A stretch of 64,000 nucleotides of DNA from Rubrivivax sp. (GTDB lineage Bacteria; Pseudomonadota; Gammaproteobacteria; Burkholderiales; Burkholderiaceae_C), in the NCBI GenBank assembly GCA_019635315.1, contig JAHBZT010000004.1, positions 248,001-312,000 on the forward strand. The letters are read 5' to 3'. Each line of letters begins with the position of its first letter. Within the stretch, counting starts at the first letter, position 1. The notes beneath the pieces were generated by a model. That model had not been told where the DNA came from and ran no database searches. It worked only from the letters and a program-made list of their open reading frames with translations. Shown piece by piece: positions 38,901-46,693 of this stretch. The translations under genes were made by a program, and so were the position numbers.

Positions 38901-39969
38901 GCTGGCGGCGCTGAAGCGGCCGACCGCGGCCGTGCCATCGGGGACACCACCGGCGGGTGGATCACCGGCGGGGCCGCCGCCTGCCGCGCCCGCAGCGGCC
39001 GCAGCCGCCGCAAGCGGGTCGCGCGACGCGCCGGCAGCCGCGTCGCCGCATGCGGCCGCGCGCGGTGTCGCCGCAAAGGCCGCCGCGCAGACCACCACCT
39101 CGGCGTCGGCCCCGGCCGCCGCCACTCGCCACACCGCGTGGACCTTCGGCGAGCTGCCCGAGCTGCTGGAGGTCCGCCGCGGCGGCCAGGTGCTGGTCGG
39201 CTTTCCGGCCATCGTCGACCATGGCACGCATGTCGAGGTCGAGGTCTTCGACGAGCCCGAGGTCGCCGCGGCGCGCCACCGCGACGGGCTGCGCCGGCTC
39301 GTCGCGCTGCAGCTGCGCGAGCCGCTCAAGTACCTGGAGAAGAACATCCCGGACCTCACCCGCATGGCCGGGCTGTACCTGGCGCTGGGCACGCTGGAGG
39401 ACCTGCGCGGGCAGGTCGTCGAGGTCGCGCTGGACCGCGCCTTCCTCGGCGAGCCGCTGCCGCACGACGAGGCCTCGTTCAGGAGCCGCCTGGAACAGGG
39501 CCGCGCCCGGCTGAACCTGATCGCGCAGGAGGTCGCGCGCCAGGCTGCCGTCGTGCTGGACGAGTTCGCCGCCGCGCAGCGCAAGCTCAAGGACAGCCGC
39601 GCGCCGCGCGAGCTGGCCGACGACATCACGGCGCAGCTGCAGCGGCTGGTGCCCAGGCGCTTCCTGGCCGACACGCCCTGGAGCGCGCTGCAGCACCTGC
39701 CGCGCTACCTGAAGGGCGTGCAGCTGCGTCTGGACAAGTGGCGCGCCGACCCGGCGCGCGACGCCGCGCGGCTGGCCGAGCTGCGGCCGCTGGAGCAGCG
39801 CTGGCAGCGCCGGCGTGCCGAGCTCAAGGGCGCCGGTCACGCGCGGATGGACGAATTCCGCTGGCTGCTGGAGGAACTGCGCGTGAGCCTGTTCGCGCAG
39901 GAACTGCGCACGCCGCAGCCGGTGAGCGTCAAGCGCCTGGAACGCGCCTGGGCGCAGATACAGGCCTGA
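35938..39969 (+). CDS. hrpA: ATP-dependent RNA helicase HrpA (DEAH box)
   Basis: A 1343-aa cytoplasmic helicase; E. coli HrpA is about 1300 aa and has been linked to mRNA processing and rescue of stalled ribosomes. Walker A GETGSGKT is at residues 57-64 and the DEAH box at 158-161. The chain continues through TSATIDAERF, the motif VI block QRAGRCGRVANGVCIRLY, the HA2/OB parts and the long HrpA-specific C-terminus. Residues about 1000-1060 are a Pro/Ala/Gly-rich linker of low complexity. The start is GTG 35938 with no visible ribosome binding site. Confidence 0.95.
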   Translation: MNAPAQGRAARPGGQRPAAAPAHPVPPIRYPESLPVSARREEIARAIRDHQVVIVCGETGSGKTTQLPKIALELGRGLGAGGRGLIGHTQPRRIAASSVARRIAEELNSPLGEVVGYKVRFQDRLQPGASVKLMTDGILLAETQGDPLLGAYDTLIIDEAHERSLNIDFLLGYLRQLLPRRPDLKIIVTSATIDAERFASHFAGRDGPAPVIQVSGRLYPVEQRWRPWEDHKGAELDDAIADAVDELWRAGPGDILVFLPGEREIRETADHLRRHLAGAQRGGPPAEILPLFARLSQAEQDRVFVPGNGRRIVLATNVAETSLTVPGIRYVIDSGLARVKRYSFRNKVEQLQVEPVSQAAAHQRAGRCGRVANGVCIRLYGEDDFAARPRFTDPEILRSSLAGVILRMKALRLGAIEDFPFLERPPGKAIADGYALLAELGAVDEANELTPIGQALARLPLDPRIARMILEARQREALAEVLVIAAALSGQDVRDRPLEAQQAADEKHRLFDDEKSEFMGTLKLWRWIEAGRGVHGHAGDAQSRTDQHKLSNRQQEQRLRDQFVNPRRVREWRDIHSQLLTVAAEQGWRVNATPATYEQIHCSMLAGLLGNIGCKADDDEWYLGARGIRFWRHPGAHLSKKPGRWIVAAELVETTRLFGRGIAAIEPQWLPQLAGHLLKTQLLEPHWEKKAAEVVALERATLYGLVIYSNRRVNYARVDPAAAREIFIGEALVAHLHEDTFDSRLPFLAHNRRLVREVQALEHKARRQDVLVDDELIHAFYDQQLPSDVCSGATLERWFRQAAKQRPELLQLTRDELMRHEAAGITTAAYPKTIRLGGIDCRADYLHEPGSARDGLTVTVPIYALNQVSEARCEWLVPGLLPAKVQALCKTLHQRPRSRLVPLPDYAAEFCATAAFGEGSLLDALLKAVRERTQLAVQRNDFKHDQLPPHLFMNLRVVDEHGRQLGMGRDVAGLKAELGGQARSAFQALAALKRPTAAVPSGTPPAGGSPAGPPPAAPAAAAAAASGSRDAPAAASPHAAARGVAAKAAAQTTTSASAPAAATRHTAWTFGELPELLEVRRGGQVLVGFPAIVDHGTHVEVEVFDEPEVAAARHRDGLRRLVALQLREPLKYLEKNIPDLTRMAGLYLALGTLEDLRGQVVEVALDRAFLGEPLPHDEASFRSRLEQGRARLNLIAQEVARQAAVVLDEFAAAQRKLKDSRAPRELADDITAQLQRLVPRRFLADTPWSALQHLPRYLKGVQLRLDKWRADPARDAARLAELRPLEQRWQRRRAELKGAGHARMDEFRWLLEELRVSLFAQELRTPQPVSVKRLERAWAQIQA

Positions 39970-39970
39970 C

Positions 39971-39991
39971 CGGCGCCGCTCAGCGGCGCCG
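39971..39991. terminator. Bidirectional hairpin between hrpA and the PEP-CTERM gene
   Basis: CGGCGCCGCT-C-AGCGGCGCCG, two 10-bp arms, lies between the two convergent genes and covers the stop of the PEP-CTERM gene. There is no T-run on either side. Confidence 0.55.
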
Positions 39992-40900
39992 ACCTGCGCG
40001 CGTCGTGGCGCGGCGCGCGCGCGTGGCCAGCAGCGCGAGCCCGGACAGCAGCATCAGCGTCGTCGCCGGTTCCGGGATCGGCGCCGGGTTGGTGTGCACG
40101 CCGCCGCTCAGGCTGACCAGCGCCATGAAGGTGCCGTTCATCGGCGTGCCGGCGGTGTTGTCCAGCGCGACGAAGAGCGTCAGGTTCTCGATGCTGCGGC
40201 TGCCGCCGCTGAAGCTGCCGCAGCCGCCGCCCGGGCCAGGGTCGGTGCCGGTCGTCAGTGCCGCCGCGATCGCGCAGCCGTCGGTGCTGAAGATGCCGGG
40301 CACCGGCGGGTCCGGGACGAGCAGGCGCATCCAGGCCTGGGCATAGCTGTTGCTGCTCTGCCAGTCGCCGTCCCAGCCGGCGCCGACGGTGACTGCGACG
40401 CTGGCCACGGCCGAGATTTCCAGCCGCGTGTGGGGTGACAGCGTGAACTGCCCGACGTCGGCCGAAGGCGCCACGACCGAGGCGCCGTAGCCGGCGCGCA
40501 GGTCCGACTGCCCGGCGCTGCCCGGCCCCTGCGCCTGTGCCGTGGCGGTCAGCGCCATGCCGGACACCAGGGGGCCGGGGTTGGCCAGTTCGCTGCGCAC
40601 GCTGCTGCGTGCGGTGGCCCCTTCGGCCAGCGCTGCCGACCAGGGACCGTCACCATCGCGCGTCATCGAGTCGACTTCCCCCTGGTAGCCGATGCCGGAG
40701 AAGCTGTGCGCCCAGGCACGCGAGCGGCCGTCGCCCGCGAAGCTGACCCAGGGGGCCAGTCCGTCGTCGGGTGCCAGGTCCACCAGCGTGACGACGAATC
40801 CGTCGAGACGGGCGCTGGAGGAGGCGGCGACATTGGCGCCGGCGGCCGATGCGGCGACGAGCGCCAGGCCGGCGGCCAGGCAACGGACGAGCAGGGGCAT
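39980..40900 (-). CDS. PEP-CTERM sorting domain protein
   Basis: A 306-aa exported protein. The signal peptide spans residues 1-22 (MPLLVRCLAAGLALVAASAAGA). The C-terminus reads PIPEPATTLMLLSGLALLATRARRATTRAGRRR: the Pro-Glu-Pro motif, a hydrophobic helix and a basic tail that exosortase (EpsH/XrtA) recognises and removes. The body is Ser/Thr/Gly-rich and probably all beta, with no known domain. PEP-CTERM proteins go with exopolysaccharide production; no exosortase gene is in this window. Confidence 0.88.
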   Translation of the reverse strand: MPLLVRCLAAGLALVAASAAGANVAASSSARLDGFVVTLVDLAPDDGLAPWVSFAGDGRSRAWAHSFSGIGYQGEVDSMTRDGDGPWSAALAEGATARSSVRSELANPGPLVSGMALTATAQAQGPGSAGQSDLRAGYGASVVAPSADVGQFTLSPHTRLEISAVASVAVTVGAGWDGDWQSSNSYAQAWMRLLVPDPPVPGIFSTDGCAIAAALTTGTDPGPGGGCGSFSGGSRSIENLTLFVALDNTAGTPMNGTFMALVSLSGGVHTNPAPIPEPATTLMLLSGLALLATRARRATTRAGRRR

Positions 40901-41104
40901 GACGGTCTTCCTCCCGTTGGTGTTGTTGCGCGGCGGCCGTCATGGCCGGGCAGTGACTGACGATCGTGTGGCGGGTTGCCGGCATCGCGCAGCGGGTTAA
41001 CCCGCATACCGGTGGGTCGGCTCGTCGGGTGCCGCTACCCGTCGGCGCCCGGACCATGGGCTGCGATCGGACGGAATCCTGCTCCAGATCAAGGGGATGC
41101 TAAC

Positions 41105-41123
41105 AACAATGATTCTCGCTTGC
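41105..41123 (+). promoter_or_regulatory. Possible Fur box
   Basis: Read on the minus strand, GCAAGCGAGAATCATTGTT agrees with the 19-bp Fur consensus at 12 positions by my count, including the core GA-AATCATT. It lies 49 bp before the ATG of an iron-binding protein gene, where a Fur site would be expected. The surrounding 40901-41171 region has no gene. Confidence 0.5.
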
Positions 41124-41171
41124 GTTAAAGTTCCACTCCATCCTCAACCGCCACCTGCCGCAACCGACACC

Positions 41172-42215
41172 ATGAACCGGATCACCCGCCGCGCCCTGCT
41201 GGCGCTGTCCGCCGCGCTGACCCTGGCTCCGGCCGCCCAGGCCCAGGACCGCGTCCTGAACCTGTACTCCGCCCGCCACTACCAGACCGACGAGGCGCTG
41301 TACGCCAACTTCACGCAGGCCACCGGCATCCGCATCAACCGCGTCGAGGCCGACGACGCCGGGCTGCTGGCCCGCCTGAAGGCCGAGGGCAGCGCGAGCC
41401 CGGCCGACGTGATCGTGCTCGTCGACGCCGCGCGGCTGTGGCGCGCGGAGCAGGACGGCCTGTTCCAGCCGGTCAAGTCCGCGGTGCTGGAGCAGCGCAT
41501 CCCGGCCCACCTGCGCGGCGGCGAGGGCGCGCAGGGCGCGCAGTGGTTCGGCATGTCCACGCGGGCCCGCGTCATCGTCTACGACAAGACGCGGCTGAAG
41601 GCGGCCGATGTCGACAGCTACCAGAAGCTCGCCGCGCCCGCGCTCAAGGGCCTGGTCTGCACGCGCAGCGGCTCGCACCCGTACAACCTGAGCCTGTTCG
41701 GTTCGCTGATGGAGCACCTGGGCGCCCAGCAGACCGAGGCCTGGCTGCAGGGCGTGGTGGCCAACATGGCGCGTGCGCCCAAGGGCGGCGACACCGACCA
41801 GATCCGCGCCGTCGCCTCCGGCGAGTGCGGCGTGGCGATCAGCAACAGCTACTACTATGCGCGCCTGATGCGGTCGAACAAGCCCGAGGACCGCGCGGTG
41901 GTCGAGCGCACCGGCGTCGTCTTCCCGAACCAGGCGAGCTGGGGCACGCATGTCAACATCGCCGGCGCCGCCGTCGCGCGCCACGCGAAGAACCGCGACG
42001 CCGCGGTGCGCTTCCTCGAATACCTGGCCAGCGACCAGGCGCAGCGCTATTTCGCCGACGGCAACAACGAATACCCGGTGGTCGCCACCGCGCCGACCGA
42101 GAACCCGGCGCTCGTGAGTCTGGGCCGCTTCAAGGCCGAGACGGTGCCGATCGCCAAGGTCGGCGCCAATACCGCGCAGGTGCAGCAGATGCTGGACCGC
42201 GTCGGTTACAAGTAG
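41172..42215 (+). CDS. Fe(3+) ABC transporter substrate-binding protein (FbpA/FutA type)
   Basis: A 347-aa periplasmic iron-binding protein. ATG 41172 opens a signal peptide (MNRITRRALLALSAALTLAPAAQA); an earlier in-frame ATG (41097) would spoil it and run through the Fur-like site. The mature protein has LNLYSARHYQTDEALYANFTQATGI near its start and ISNSYYYARLM with the tyrosine iron ligands, both FutA/IdiA traits. No permease or ATPase gene follows, so it is an orphan here. A strong 18-bp hairpin ends the unit. Confidence 0.92.
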   Translation: MNRITRRALLALSAALTLAPAAQAQDRVLNLYSARHYQTDEALYANFTQATGIRINRVEADDAGLLARLKAEGSASPADVIVLVDAARLWRAEQDGLFQPVKSAVLEQRIPAHLRGGEGAQGAQWFGMSTRARVIVYDKTRLKAADVDSYQKLAAPALKGLVCTRSGSHPYNLSLFGSLMEHLGAQQTEAWLQGVVANMARAPKGGDTDQIRAVASGECGVAISNSYYYARLMRSNKPEDRAVVERTGVVFPNQASWGTHVNIAGAAVARHAKNRDAAVRFLEYLASDQAQRYFADGNNEYPVVATAPTENPALVSLGRFKAETVPIAKVGANTAQVQQMLDRVGYK

Positions 42216-42231
42216 AGAAGACGCTGCAGGC

Positions 42232-42275
42232 GAAGCCGGGAACTGCGCCACGCCGCGGGCGCAGTTCCCGGCTTC
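42232..42275 (+). terminator. Long hairpin after the iron-binding protein gene
   Basis: Two perfect 18-nt arms, GAAGCCGGGAACTGCGCC and its reverse complement (42232-42249 and 42258-42275), enclose an 8-nt loop 17 bp after the stop. There is no T-run. It is probably a terminator or a 3'-end stabiliser. Confidence 0.65.
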
Positions 42276-42409
42276 ACCGCCGGGCACGCGTCGGGACAAT
42301 CGTGCGCATCCCCGGGGTGCCGCGCCCGCGGCGCTGGTCGGGGCCGTCAGACCGCCGCCAGGCCGCCCGGCCCGCCGCCGGCGGCCGGCCCGATGCAGGA
42401 GCGCACGAC

Positions 42410-43216
42410 ATGAGGACGCCATCGACGATCCGTCGCCCGGCGCTGACGCTGGGCCTGCTGGCCTGCCTGCTGCCCGCCTGGAGCCAGACCGCCGTCCCGG
42501 CCGCGGCGGCGAAGGCCGGCGCCAGGCCCGATGCCGCCGAGGCCGCGGCCGCGATGGAACGCGCCCAGCGCCTGGCCAACAGCCCGCTGCGCATGATCCT
42601 CGAGGCCAGCCGCGTGCGCCGCAAGGGCGGGCCCGAGGCGGCGCCGGAGGCGGCGGACGCCTCGGTGCTGCGCCGCACCGCGGCACGCGCCGAGGGGCTC
42701 GCGCCGGCCGCGGCGGCGACGGACCTGCCGGCCGCGCGCGGCGGCGAGGCACCGGGCGCCGTGCCCGAGCAGACGCCGGCCGAAGCGACCCCCGAGCCGG
42801 CGCCGCAGCCGCCGCTGGTGACGCTGGAAGCGGACGCCGCGCTGGCCCAGCCGCTGCCGTCCGCGACCGCCGCGCTGAAGGCCGACGCCGCGCCGCAGCC
42901 CATGCTGCCGCTGGGCCTGACGCCCGGCCCGCTGCCGTCGCCCGAGATGGCGGCGCTGCTCGTGCAGCCCAAGCTGCTGGCCATGGCGCCGCCGGACAGC
43001 CAGCGGCGCATGCTCGACCAGGCCGGCAGCATCGCCGAGGTCTCGGTCGAGCTGACGATCCGCGCGGACGGCAGCGTGGCCGAGGTCAGCGTGCTGACCC
43101 CGGCGCCGCGTGCGCTGCAGCGCAGCGTCGTCGATGCGCTGATGCAGTGGCGCTACGAGCCGCTGCCGGCCGAGCGCAAGCACCGCGTCGAACTGGTCTT
43201 CGGCCGCGACGGCTGA
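42410..43216 (+). CDS. Exported protein with TonB C-terminal-like domain
   Basis: A 268-aa protein from ATG 42410, nine bases behind AGGAG. The N-terminus is a signal peptide (ALTLGLLACLLPAWSQ), cleaved either after Ser25 or at Cys19 if LLAC acts as a lipobox. The middle is Ala/Pro/Glu-rich, like the periplasm-spanning part of TonB. Residues about 205-265 (VSVELTIRADGSVAEVSVLTPAPRALQRSVVDALMQWRYEPLPAERKHRVELVF) match the TonB C-terminal fold. A normal TonB keeps an uncleaved membrane anchor for ExbBD, and none is obvious here. The iron-binding protein gene next door fits a role in metal uptake, but function is unproven. Confidence 0.75.
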   Translation: MRTPSTIRRPALTLGLLACLLPAWSQTAVPAAAAKAGARPDAAEAAAAMERAQRLANSPLRMILEASRVRRKGGPEAAPEAADASVLRRTAARAEGLAPAAAATDLPAARGGEAPGAVPEQTPAEATPEPAPQPPLVTLEADAALAQPLPSATAALKADAAPQPMLPLGLTPGPLPSPEMAALLVQPKLLAMAPPDSQRRMLDQAGSIAEVSVELTIRADGSVAEVSVLTPAPRALQRSVVDALMQWRYEPLPAERKHRVELVFGRDG

Positions 43217-43407
43217 GCCACGGCAGGCGCGCGCCGCCTGCGGGGAATCCCGCTGGTGCCGCGGCGCCGGCGCGCCTAGGGTGGATCGGGTCGGTGGATC
43301 CGGGGTGCAGCCGTGGCGGCGGCCCGCCGGTGCCGCCGGCGGCGCCGGGCCTGTGCCCGGAAACACCCACAAGACGGGCCGACGACGGCCCGGAGGAGAC
43401 CCGACCC

Positions 43408-45852
43408 ATGCGTTCACGTCTTTCGGGCGCCGCGCGCGCCGCACTCGCGGCCGCCGCCGGCGCCGCGCTGCTGGCCGCCTGCGGCGGCGGCCAGCGCGCC
43501 GCCGATCCCGCCGGTCCCGGCGAACAGGCCCAGGGCCGCGCCGCCGACGCCGGCGGTCTCGCCGGCGCGTCGTCGGCCGCGCCGGCCTCCAAGGTGCGCC
43601 TGCAACTGCTGAGCAGCCGCCGCGAATATGTGTCCGGCGGTGATGCGCGCATCGCCGTGCTCGCGCCACCGGGACTGCGCGACCAGCTCGAGCTGTGGCT
43701 CAACGGCCAGCGCATCACGCCGGCGCTGCAGCCGACGGCCACCGGCCTGGAGGGCGTGGTCGGCGGGCTGGTGATCGGGCAGAACACGCTGGAGTTGCGG
43801 CACCGCCGCGGCAACGGCCTGGGCGTCAGCGACCGCCTGGTGCTGACCAACCACCCGGTCACGGGCCCGATGTTCAGCGGCCCGCACCAGCACCCCTTCG
43901 TCTGCACGACGATCCAGAGCGCGGTCGGCCGCCAGCCGCTGGTCGACAGTGCCGTGGCGCCGGGCTACCGCGTGCGCGACCCGCAGGGCAACGTGATCGG
44001 CTACAGCCGCGACTGCAGCATCGACACCTTCGTCACGCACCTGTACCGCAACACGGCCGGTGCCTACCTGCCGTACCCGGCCAGCGGCGACCGCCCGGCC
44101 GACATCGCGACGACCACGCTGCCCGACGGCCGCACGGTGGACTTCATCGTGCGCCGCGAGATCGGCTCGATCAACCGCTTCCTCTACAGCATCGCGATGC
44201 TGTCGCCGCCGCCGGCACAGGACAACGCGGCGCAGAACGACACCCGGATGTGGAACGGCAAGCTGCTGTACTGGTTCCAGGGCGGCGTGGCCATCGGCCA
44301 CACGCAGGGCACGGTGCACGGCGGCTCGATGAATGCCGACATCCTGGGCCAGGGCTTCGCCATCGTGCACAGCAGCGGCAACAACACCGGCACGCACTAC
44401 AACCTGAACCTCGCCGGCGAGACGGCGATGATGACCAAGGAGCGCTTCATCGAGCGCTACGGCGTGCCGACCTACACGGTGGGCCTGGGCGGCAGCGGCG
44501 GCGCGATCCAGCAGTACATCATCGCGCAGAACCATCCCGGCGTGCTCGACGGCCTGCTGCCGGTGCAGAGCTACCCGGACATGGTCACGCAGACCATCCA
44601 TGTCGGCGACTGCGAGCTGCTCGAGCACTACATGGACGCCACCGACCGCACGAATGCGAAGTGGCAGGTCACGAAGAACCGCAGCTGGCTGGTCGGCTTC
44701 AACGCCGAGGAAGGCTTCACGCGCGTCAACGACGCGCTGCGGCCGCTGAAGCTGGCGCTGGGCTACGCCAGCGCGGTCGGCAGCACCGAGTGCATCCCGG
44801 CCTGGCGCGGCCTGACGCCGCTGGCGATGAACCCGCTGTACGGCCAGGTGCCCAACGCCGCGGAGTACGACCCGCCGAGCGCGATCGCCGCGATCCGCTG
44901 GACGCACTACGACGACCTGCGCAACGTCTACGGTGTCGACGCCAGCGGTGCCGCGCGCGTGACCTGGGACAACGTGGGCGTGCAGTACGGTCTGCAGTCG
45001 CTGCGGGCCGGGAACATCAAACCCGAGGAGTTCCTGCATCTGAACTGGCATGTCGGCGGCTGGAAGCACCCGAGCGACATGACGCAGGAGACCTTCCCGT
45101 TCTTCGGCACCGGTGCCGAAGAAGTCAACAAGGCGCTGACCATCCCCGGCTACTTCGACCCCTGGAGCAGGAAGAACATGATCCTGAGCCCGGCGGCGGA
45201 CCAGCCGGCGCCGCGCTCGGTGGGCGACCCGCTGGCGCAGCGCGCGGCCTACACCAGCGGCCATGTCTTCGCCGGCCGGCTGGACGTGCCGGCGATCGAC
45301 CACCGCCAGTACATGGAGCGCGAGCTCGACATGCACAACGCGCACCAGTCGTTCGCGGTGCGCCAGCGCGTGCTCGACCGCATGGGCCACAGCGACAACC
45401 TCGTGATCTGGTTCACCGACACGATCCCGAACACGCCCAAGGCCAGCAACACGCTGCAGGCCCTGGCGGTGATGGACGAGTGGCTGATGAACATGCGCGC
45501 GAACCCGAAGCGCACGATCGCGCAGAACAAGCCGGCGATGGCGGTGGACGCCTGCTTCGACCGCTTCGGCGCGCCGATGAGCTCGGGCGCCGGCGTCTGG
45601 GCCGGCATCCTGGACGGCAACGCCCCGGGCGCCTGCACGGCGGCCTTCCCGCTGTACGGCACCAGCCGCATCGTCGCCGGCGCGCCGATCACGGGCGCGA
45701 TGTACCGCTGCGCGCTCAAGAGCGTCGACCAGGCGCTGGCCGACGGCACCTACGGCAGCTGGACACCCAGCGCCGAGCAGGCGGCCAGGCTGCGCCAGAT
45801 CTTCCCGAGCGGGGTCTGCGACTACAGCCGGCCCGACCAGGCACGGCCGTAG
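43408..45852 (+). CDS. DUF6351 family lipoprotein, possible esterase
   Basis: An 814-aa exported protein from ATG 43408 behind GGAGGAG. The lipobox LLAAC places the acylated cysteine at residue 25, so it should be anchored in the outer membrane or periplasm. The mature part has the DUF6351 pattern: NHPVTGPMFSGPHQHPFVC, WNGKLLYWFQGGVAIGHTQG, and GLGGSGGAIQQYIIAQNHPGVLDGLLP. The last resembles the nucleophile turn of alpha/beta hydrolases, with Ser363 as the likely nucleophile. Family members are frequent in polymer- and steroid-degrading Burkholderiales and actinobacteria, but the substrate is unknown to me. It is monocistronic, closed by a 13-bp hairpin. Confidence 0.78.
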   Translation: MRSRLSGAARAALAAAAGAALLAACGGGQRAADPAGPGEQAQGRAADAGGLAGASSAAPASKVRLQLLSSRREYVSGGDARIAVLAPPGLRDQLELWLNGQRITPALQPTATGLEGVVGGLVIGQNTLELRHRRGNGLGVSDRLVLTNHPVTGPMFSGPHQHPFVCTTIQSAVGRQPLVDSAVAPGYRVRDPQGNVIGYSRDCSIDTFVTHLYRNTAGAYLPYPASGDRPADIATTTLPDGRTVDFIVRREIGSINRFLYSIAMLSPPPAQDNAAQNDTRMWNGKLLYWFQGGVAIGHTQGTVHGGSMNADILGQGFAIVHSSGNNTGTHYNLNLAGETAMMTKERFIERYGVPTYTVGLGGSGGAIQQYIIAQNHPGVLDGLLPVQSYPDMVTQTIHVGDCELLEHYMDATDRTNAKWQVTKNRSWLVGFNAEEGFTRVNDALRPLKLALGYASAVGSTECIPAWRGLTPLAMNPLYGQVPNAAEYDPPSAIAAIRWTHYDDLRNVYGVDASGAARVTWDNVGVQYGLQSLRAGNIKPEEFLHLNWHVGGWKHPSDMTQETFPFFGTGAEEVNKALTIPGYFDPWSRKNMILSPAADQPAPRSVGDPLAQRAAYTSGHVFAGRLDVPAIDHRQYMERELDMHNAHQSFAVRQRVLDRMGHSDNLVIWFTDTIPNTPKASNTLQALAVMDEWLMNMRANPKRTIAQNKPAMAVDACFDRFGAPMSSGAGVWAGILDGNAPGACTAAFPLYGTSRIVAGAPITGAMYRCALKSVDQALADGTYGSWTPSAEQAARLRQIFPSGVCDYSRPDQARP

Positions 45853-45862
45853 CGGCCTTGAT

Positions 45863-45894
45863 GCGGGCCGCGGCGTGCAGCCGCCGCGGCCCGC
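45863..45894. terminator. Hairpin between the DUF6351 gene and serB
   Basis: A perfect 13-bp stem (GCGGGCCGCGGCG / CGCCGCGGCCCGC) with a 6-nt loop lies 10 bp after the DUF6351 stop and before the convergent serB end. No T-run is present. Confidence 0.6.
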
Positions 45895-45960
45895 GCGCGG
45901 ACGGCGGGTGCGGACCGCTTCTGCGCGCCCTCGGCGTGCGCCGCGCCCGGGCGCCCGCCG

Positions 45961-46677
45961 TCAGCGCGCGAACAGCGTCAGCGCGCGGTCCAGACCGCCG
46001 TCGTCGACCGCCACCGTGGCCTGCGCGCGCACCGCGGGCTTGGCGTGGAAGGCGATGGACAGTCCGGCCGCGCCCATCATCGGCAGGTCGTTGGCACCGT
46101 CGCCGACCGCGATGCATTGCGACGGCGGCGCGCCGAGCAGGCTCGCGGTCTCCAGCATCGTGCGCCGCTTCTCGGCGCCGTCGACGATCTCGCCCCAGCA
46201 CTGCGGCAGCAGGCGGCCGGTGAGCCGGCCGTCGACGATCTCGAGCTCGTTGGCGCGTGCGAAGTCCATGCCCAGCCGCGCCTTCACGCGTTCGCTGAAG
46301 AAGGTGAAGCCGCCGCTGACGAGCAGGGTCCGCACGCCGGCGCCGCGGCAGGCGGCGACGAATTCGGCCACGCCGGGGTTGATGCGCAGCCGCTCGTCGT
46401 GGACCCGCTGCAGCGCCTCGGCCGGCACGCCGGCCAGCAGCGCCAGGCGCCGGCGCAGGCTGTCCTTGAAGTCGGTGATCTCGCCGCGCATCGCCGCCGC
46501 GGTGATGGCCGCCACCTCGGCCTTGCGTCCGACGGCGTCGGCGATCTCGTCGATGCACTCGATGCTGATCAGCGTCGAGTCCATGTCGAAGGCGGCGAGC
46601 CGGTACTCGCGCAGCGCGAGGGGCGTCGTGCCATGGCGCAGCCACAGCCCCGGTTCGATCTGGTCGAAGTCGTTCAT
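45961..46677 (-). CDS. serB: Phosphoserine phosphatase
   Basis: Removes phosphate from O-phospho-L-serine, the last step of serine synthesis. A 238-aa HAD-family enzyme: the nucleophile motif is in LAAFDMDSTLISIECIDEIAD, motif II is Ser in TLLVSGGFTFFSERVK, and motif III has AVGDGANDLPMMGAAGLSIAFHAKP. It lacks the N-terminal ACT domain of E. coli SerB and has the short form. Last gene of mfd-lipoprotein-serB, starting 16 bp after the lipoprotein gene. Confidence 0.95.
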   Translation of the reverse strand: MNDFDQIEPGLWLRHGTTPLALREYRLAAFDMDSTLISIECIDEIADAVGRKAEVAAITAAAMRGEITDFKDSLRRRLALLAGVPAEALQRVHDERLRINPGVAEFVAACRGAGVRTLLVSGGFTFFSERVKARLGMDFARANELEIVDGRLTGRLLPQCWGEIVDGAEKRRTMLETASLLGAPPSQCIAVGDGANDLPMMGAAGLSIAFHAKPAVRAQATVAVDDGGLDRALTLFAR

Positions 46678-46693
46678 CGTCGGCGGGGCGGGG

